The position numbers and the translations under genes are program-made. From Salidesulfovibrio brasiliensis JCM 12178 (lineage in GTDB: Bacteria > Desulfobacterota > Desulfovibrionia > Desulfovibrionales > Desulfovibrionaceae), in NCBI RefSeq assembly GCF_001311825.1, contig NZ_BBCB01000005.1, forward strand, positions 1 to 64,000: DNA of 64,000 nucleotides, read 5' to 3'. Every line of letters starts with the position of its first letter. Position 1 is the stretch's first letter. The notes beneath the pieces are model-generated. The model was not told the origin of the DNA and searched no databases. It saw only the letters and a program-made list of their open reading frames with translations. Shown here piece after piece: positions 62,802 through 64,000 of this stretch.

Positions 62802-64000
62802 ATGCTGACGTATTTTCATCACAGGCGCGACCTTGCGCTGGTTCTTTTTTTTCGCAGTGCTTTGCGCTGTTTTGTATCTTGTTCCCACCGGTTCGAGGAT
62901 CGTTCCAAAGCGGAGTCCGTCCGTTCGCGCTCACGCGTTGTCGAGGTGGACAACAGTGAGATCAGGACCTTCGGACTCATCCGGAAGGGAACGCAAGATG
63001 TGGTCATGGAGATTCTCTCGGGACCGTATGAGGGGATGGTTCTTGAGGGGCATAACCAGCTTCTCGGCCAGCTTGACCGTGACAAGCTCTTCAAGGCCGG
63101 TGACGAGGCGCTGGCGGTCATCACGCCCGGTGCGGACGGCAGCCCCGAAGTTGTCAACCCGCAGGCGCATTATCGACTCGGACTTGAGCTCTGGCTGCTG
63201 GGCCTGTTCGCCGCGCTGCTCATCGCCTTTGGCGGCTGGACAGGGGCCAAGGCCCTTCTGTCGTTTCTCTTCACCGGCCTGATGCTCTGGAAGGTCATGG
63301 TGCCGCTCATGCTCGAAGGGGCGAATCCAATTCTGGTGGCCCTCGGTGTCACCGCGCTTTTGTCCGGAGCCATCATCTTTCTCGTGGCCGGGGTCAATCG
63401 CACGGGACTCACCGCGTTTGCCGGGGCGTTTACCGGCATCCTGACCAGCTGCGTGCTGGCGGTCTGGTTTACTGACAAGTTTCATGTGCACGGCGCGGTC
63501 ATGCCGTTTGCCGAGACCCTTCTTTACGCGGGATATGAATACCTCGATCTGACCGCCATATTCGTATCCGGGGTGTTTCTGGCCTCCTCAGGCGCTGTGA
63601 TGGACCTTGCCATGGACGTTGCCGCGAGCATGCGGGAGGTGGTGGAAAAGAAGCCCGGCATCGGCAGGGCAGAGGCGGTCATGTCCGGAATACGCGTCGG
63701 CAGGGCTGTCGTGGGAACCATGACCACCACGCTGCTGCTGGCCTATTCGGGCGGCTACCTTACTTTGCTGATGGCTTTCATGGCGCAGGGGATTCCGTTG
63801 GAGAGCACGTTCAACTTCGTCTATGTGGCGGCCGAGGTCCTCAAAACCCTGGTGGGGAGTTTCGGACTGGTGCTGGTGGCACCGTTTACCGCACTTGCTG
63901 GCGGGGTGCTTCTTGCCCGTCAGCGGCGGGAGCCGAAGGCCGAGAGCACGGCCCAGAGCATGCAGAATCCTGCACCGGCCCACCAGAGCGCCTCGGCCAG
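62802..64000 (+). CDS. YibE/F-like membrane protein, partial at its 3' end, with N-terminal indels
   Basis: A multi-helix membrane protein of the YibE/YibF family, open to the window end (about 400 codons). After an N-terminal helix comes a soluble domain (RVVEVDNSEIRTFGLIRKGTQDVVMEILSG, NQLLGQLDRDKLFKAGDEALAVI), then about seven helices (LLSFLFTGLMLWKVMVPLML, GALLSGAIIFLVAG-like, TGLTAFAGAFTGILTSCVLAV). The first helix is garbled as read. An eight-T run at about 62843 with one T too many and a missing base near 62895 would give ALVLFFAVLCAVLYLVPTGFEDRSK. The two errors compensate. The function of the family is unknown. Confidence 0.75.
   Translation, partial: MLTYFHHRRDLALVLFFRSALRCFVSCSHRFEDRSKAESVRSRSRVVEVDNSEIRTFGLIRKGTQDVVMEILSGPYEGMVLEGHNQLLGQLDRDKLFKAGDEALAVITPGADGSPEVVNPQAHYRLGLELWLLGLFAALLIAFGGWTGAKALLSFLFTGLMLWKVMVPLMLEGANPILVALGVTALLSGAIIFLVAGVNRTGLTAFAGAFTGILTSCVLAVWFTDKFHVHGAVMPFAETLLYAGYEYLDLTAIFVSGVFLASSGAVMDLAMDVAASMREVVEKKPGIGRAEAVMSGIRVGRAVVGTMTTTLLLAYSGGYLTLLMAFMAQGIPLESTFNFVYVAAEVLKTLVGSFGLVLVAPFTALAGGVLLARQRREPKAESTAQSMQNPAPAHQSASA

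Overview
The window is about 64 kb of GC-rich bacterial chromosome (roughly 60% GC by eye) with core genes packed in operons on both strands. It looks like a sulfate-reducing deltaproteobacterium of the Desulfovibrio type. The main reasons are an Rnf complex operon that starts with a decaheme c-type cytochrome, two different 2-oxoacid:ferredoxin oxidoreductases, a DsrE-like protein, paired MinD-type ATPases with ferredoxin inserts, LpxI instead of LpxH in the lipid A pathway, and FmdB and CGGC metal-binding proteins. No IS element, phage, integrase or CRISPR array was found.

Layout. 1-2.2 kb: dnaX (partial) and ilvE, minus strand. 2.5-7.6 kb: alaC-hom-apgM-thioesterase and an amidohydrolase (Asp/Thr-family amino acid metabolism). 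7.6-10.1 kb: a delta-alpha-beta 2-oxoacid:ferredoxin oxidoreductase operon without a gamma gene. 10.2-12.7 kb: small lipoprotein, dgt, galU. 12.8-16.9 kb: ferritin, ferritin-like protein, KorA (gamma-alpha fusion), KorB and DsrE. 17-18.4 kb: metallo-beta-lactamase/rhodanese protein behind an unusual promoter with nested palindromes. 18.5-21.4 kb: Na/phosphate symporter, a coupled exported protein and a small membrane protein. 21.5 kb: tRNA-Asn. 21.9-31.9 kb: a long envelope operon, lysS-lolC-lolD-bamA-skp-lpxD-fabZ-lpxA-lpxI. 31.9-34.6 kb: FmdB, CGGC protein, two MinD/ferredoxin ATPases and a Gly/Gln/Arg-rich protein behind a sigma-54-like promoter. 34.7-42.7 kb: DUF89, AsmA, YihY, YdcF, tgt, nth, cutA. 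43-45.7 kb: three consecutive kinases of unrelated folds. 45.8-52.4 kb: miaB, bifunctional nuclease, PHP phosphoesterase, tolQRAB-pal. 52.6 kb: tRNA-Val. 52.7-61 kb: the rnf operon (cytochrome, C, D, G, E, two DUF2059 genes, A, cupin, and B fused to a GltD/NfnB-like flavoprotein). 61.2-64 kb: lipoprotein alkaline phosphatase behind a Pho box, and a partial YibE/F-like membrane protein.

The two ferredoxin-dependent oxidoreductases make reduced ferredoxin, and Rnf could couple that to the membrane potential, NAD(H) and the periplasmic cytochrome pool. The lysS-lpxI and tol-pal operons together cover outer-membrane protein insertion, lipoprotein export, lipid A synthesis and envelope integrity.

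Quality warning. At least twelve conserved genes are broken by one apparently missing base (alaC, hom, dgt, korA, the ferritin-like gene, the gene coupled to nptA, lolC, bamA, asmA, a pfkB kinase, the PHP gene, rnfB). The cytochrome gene and yibE show further indels. Restoring one base gives a full-length product of normal size each time, so these are most likely sequence errors. I annotate each as a single CDS across the break.
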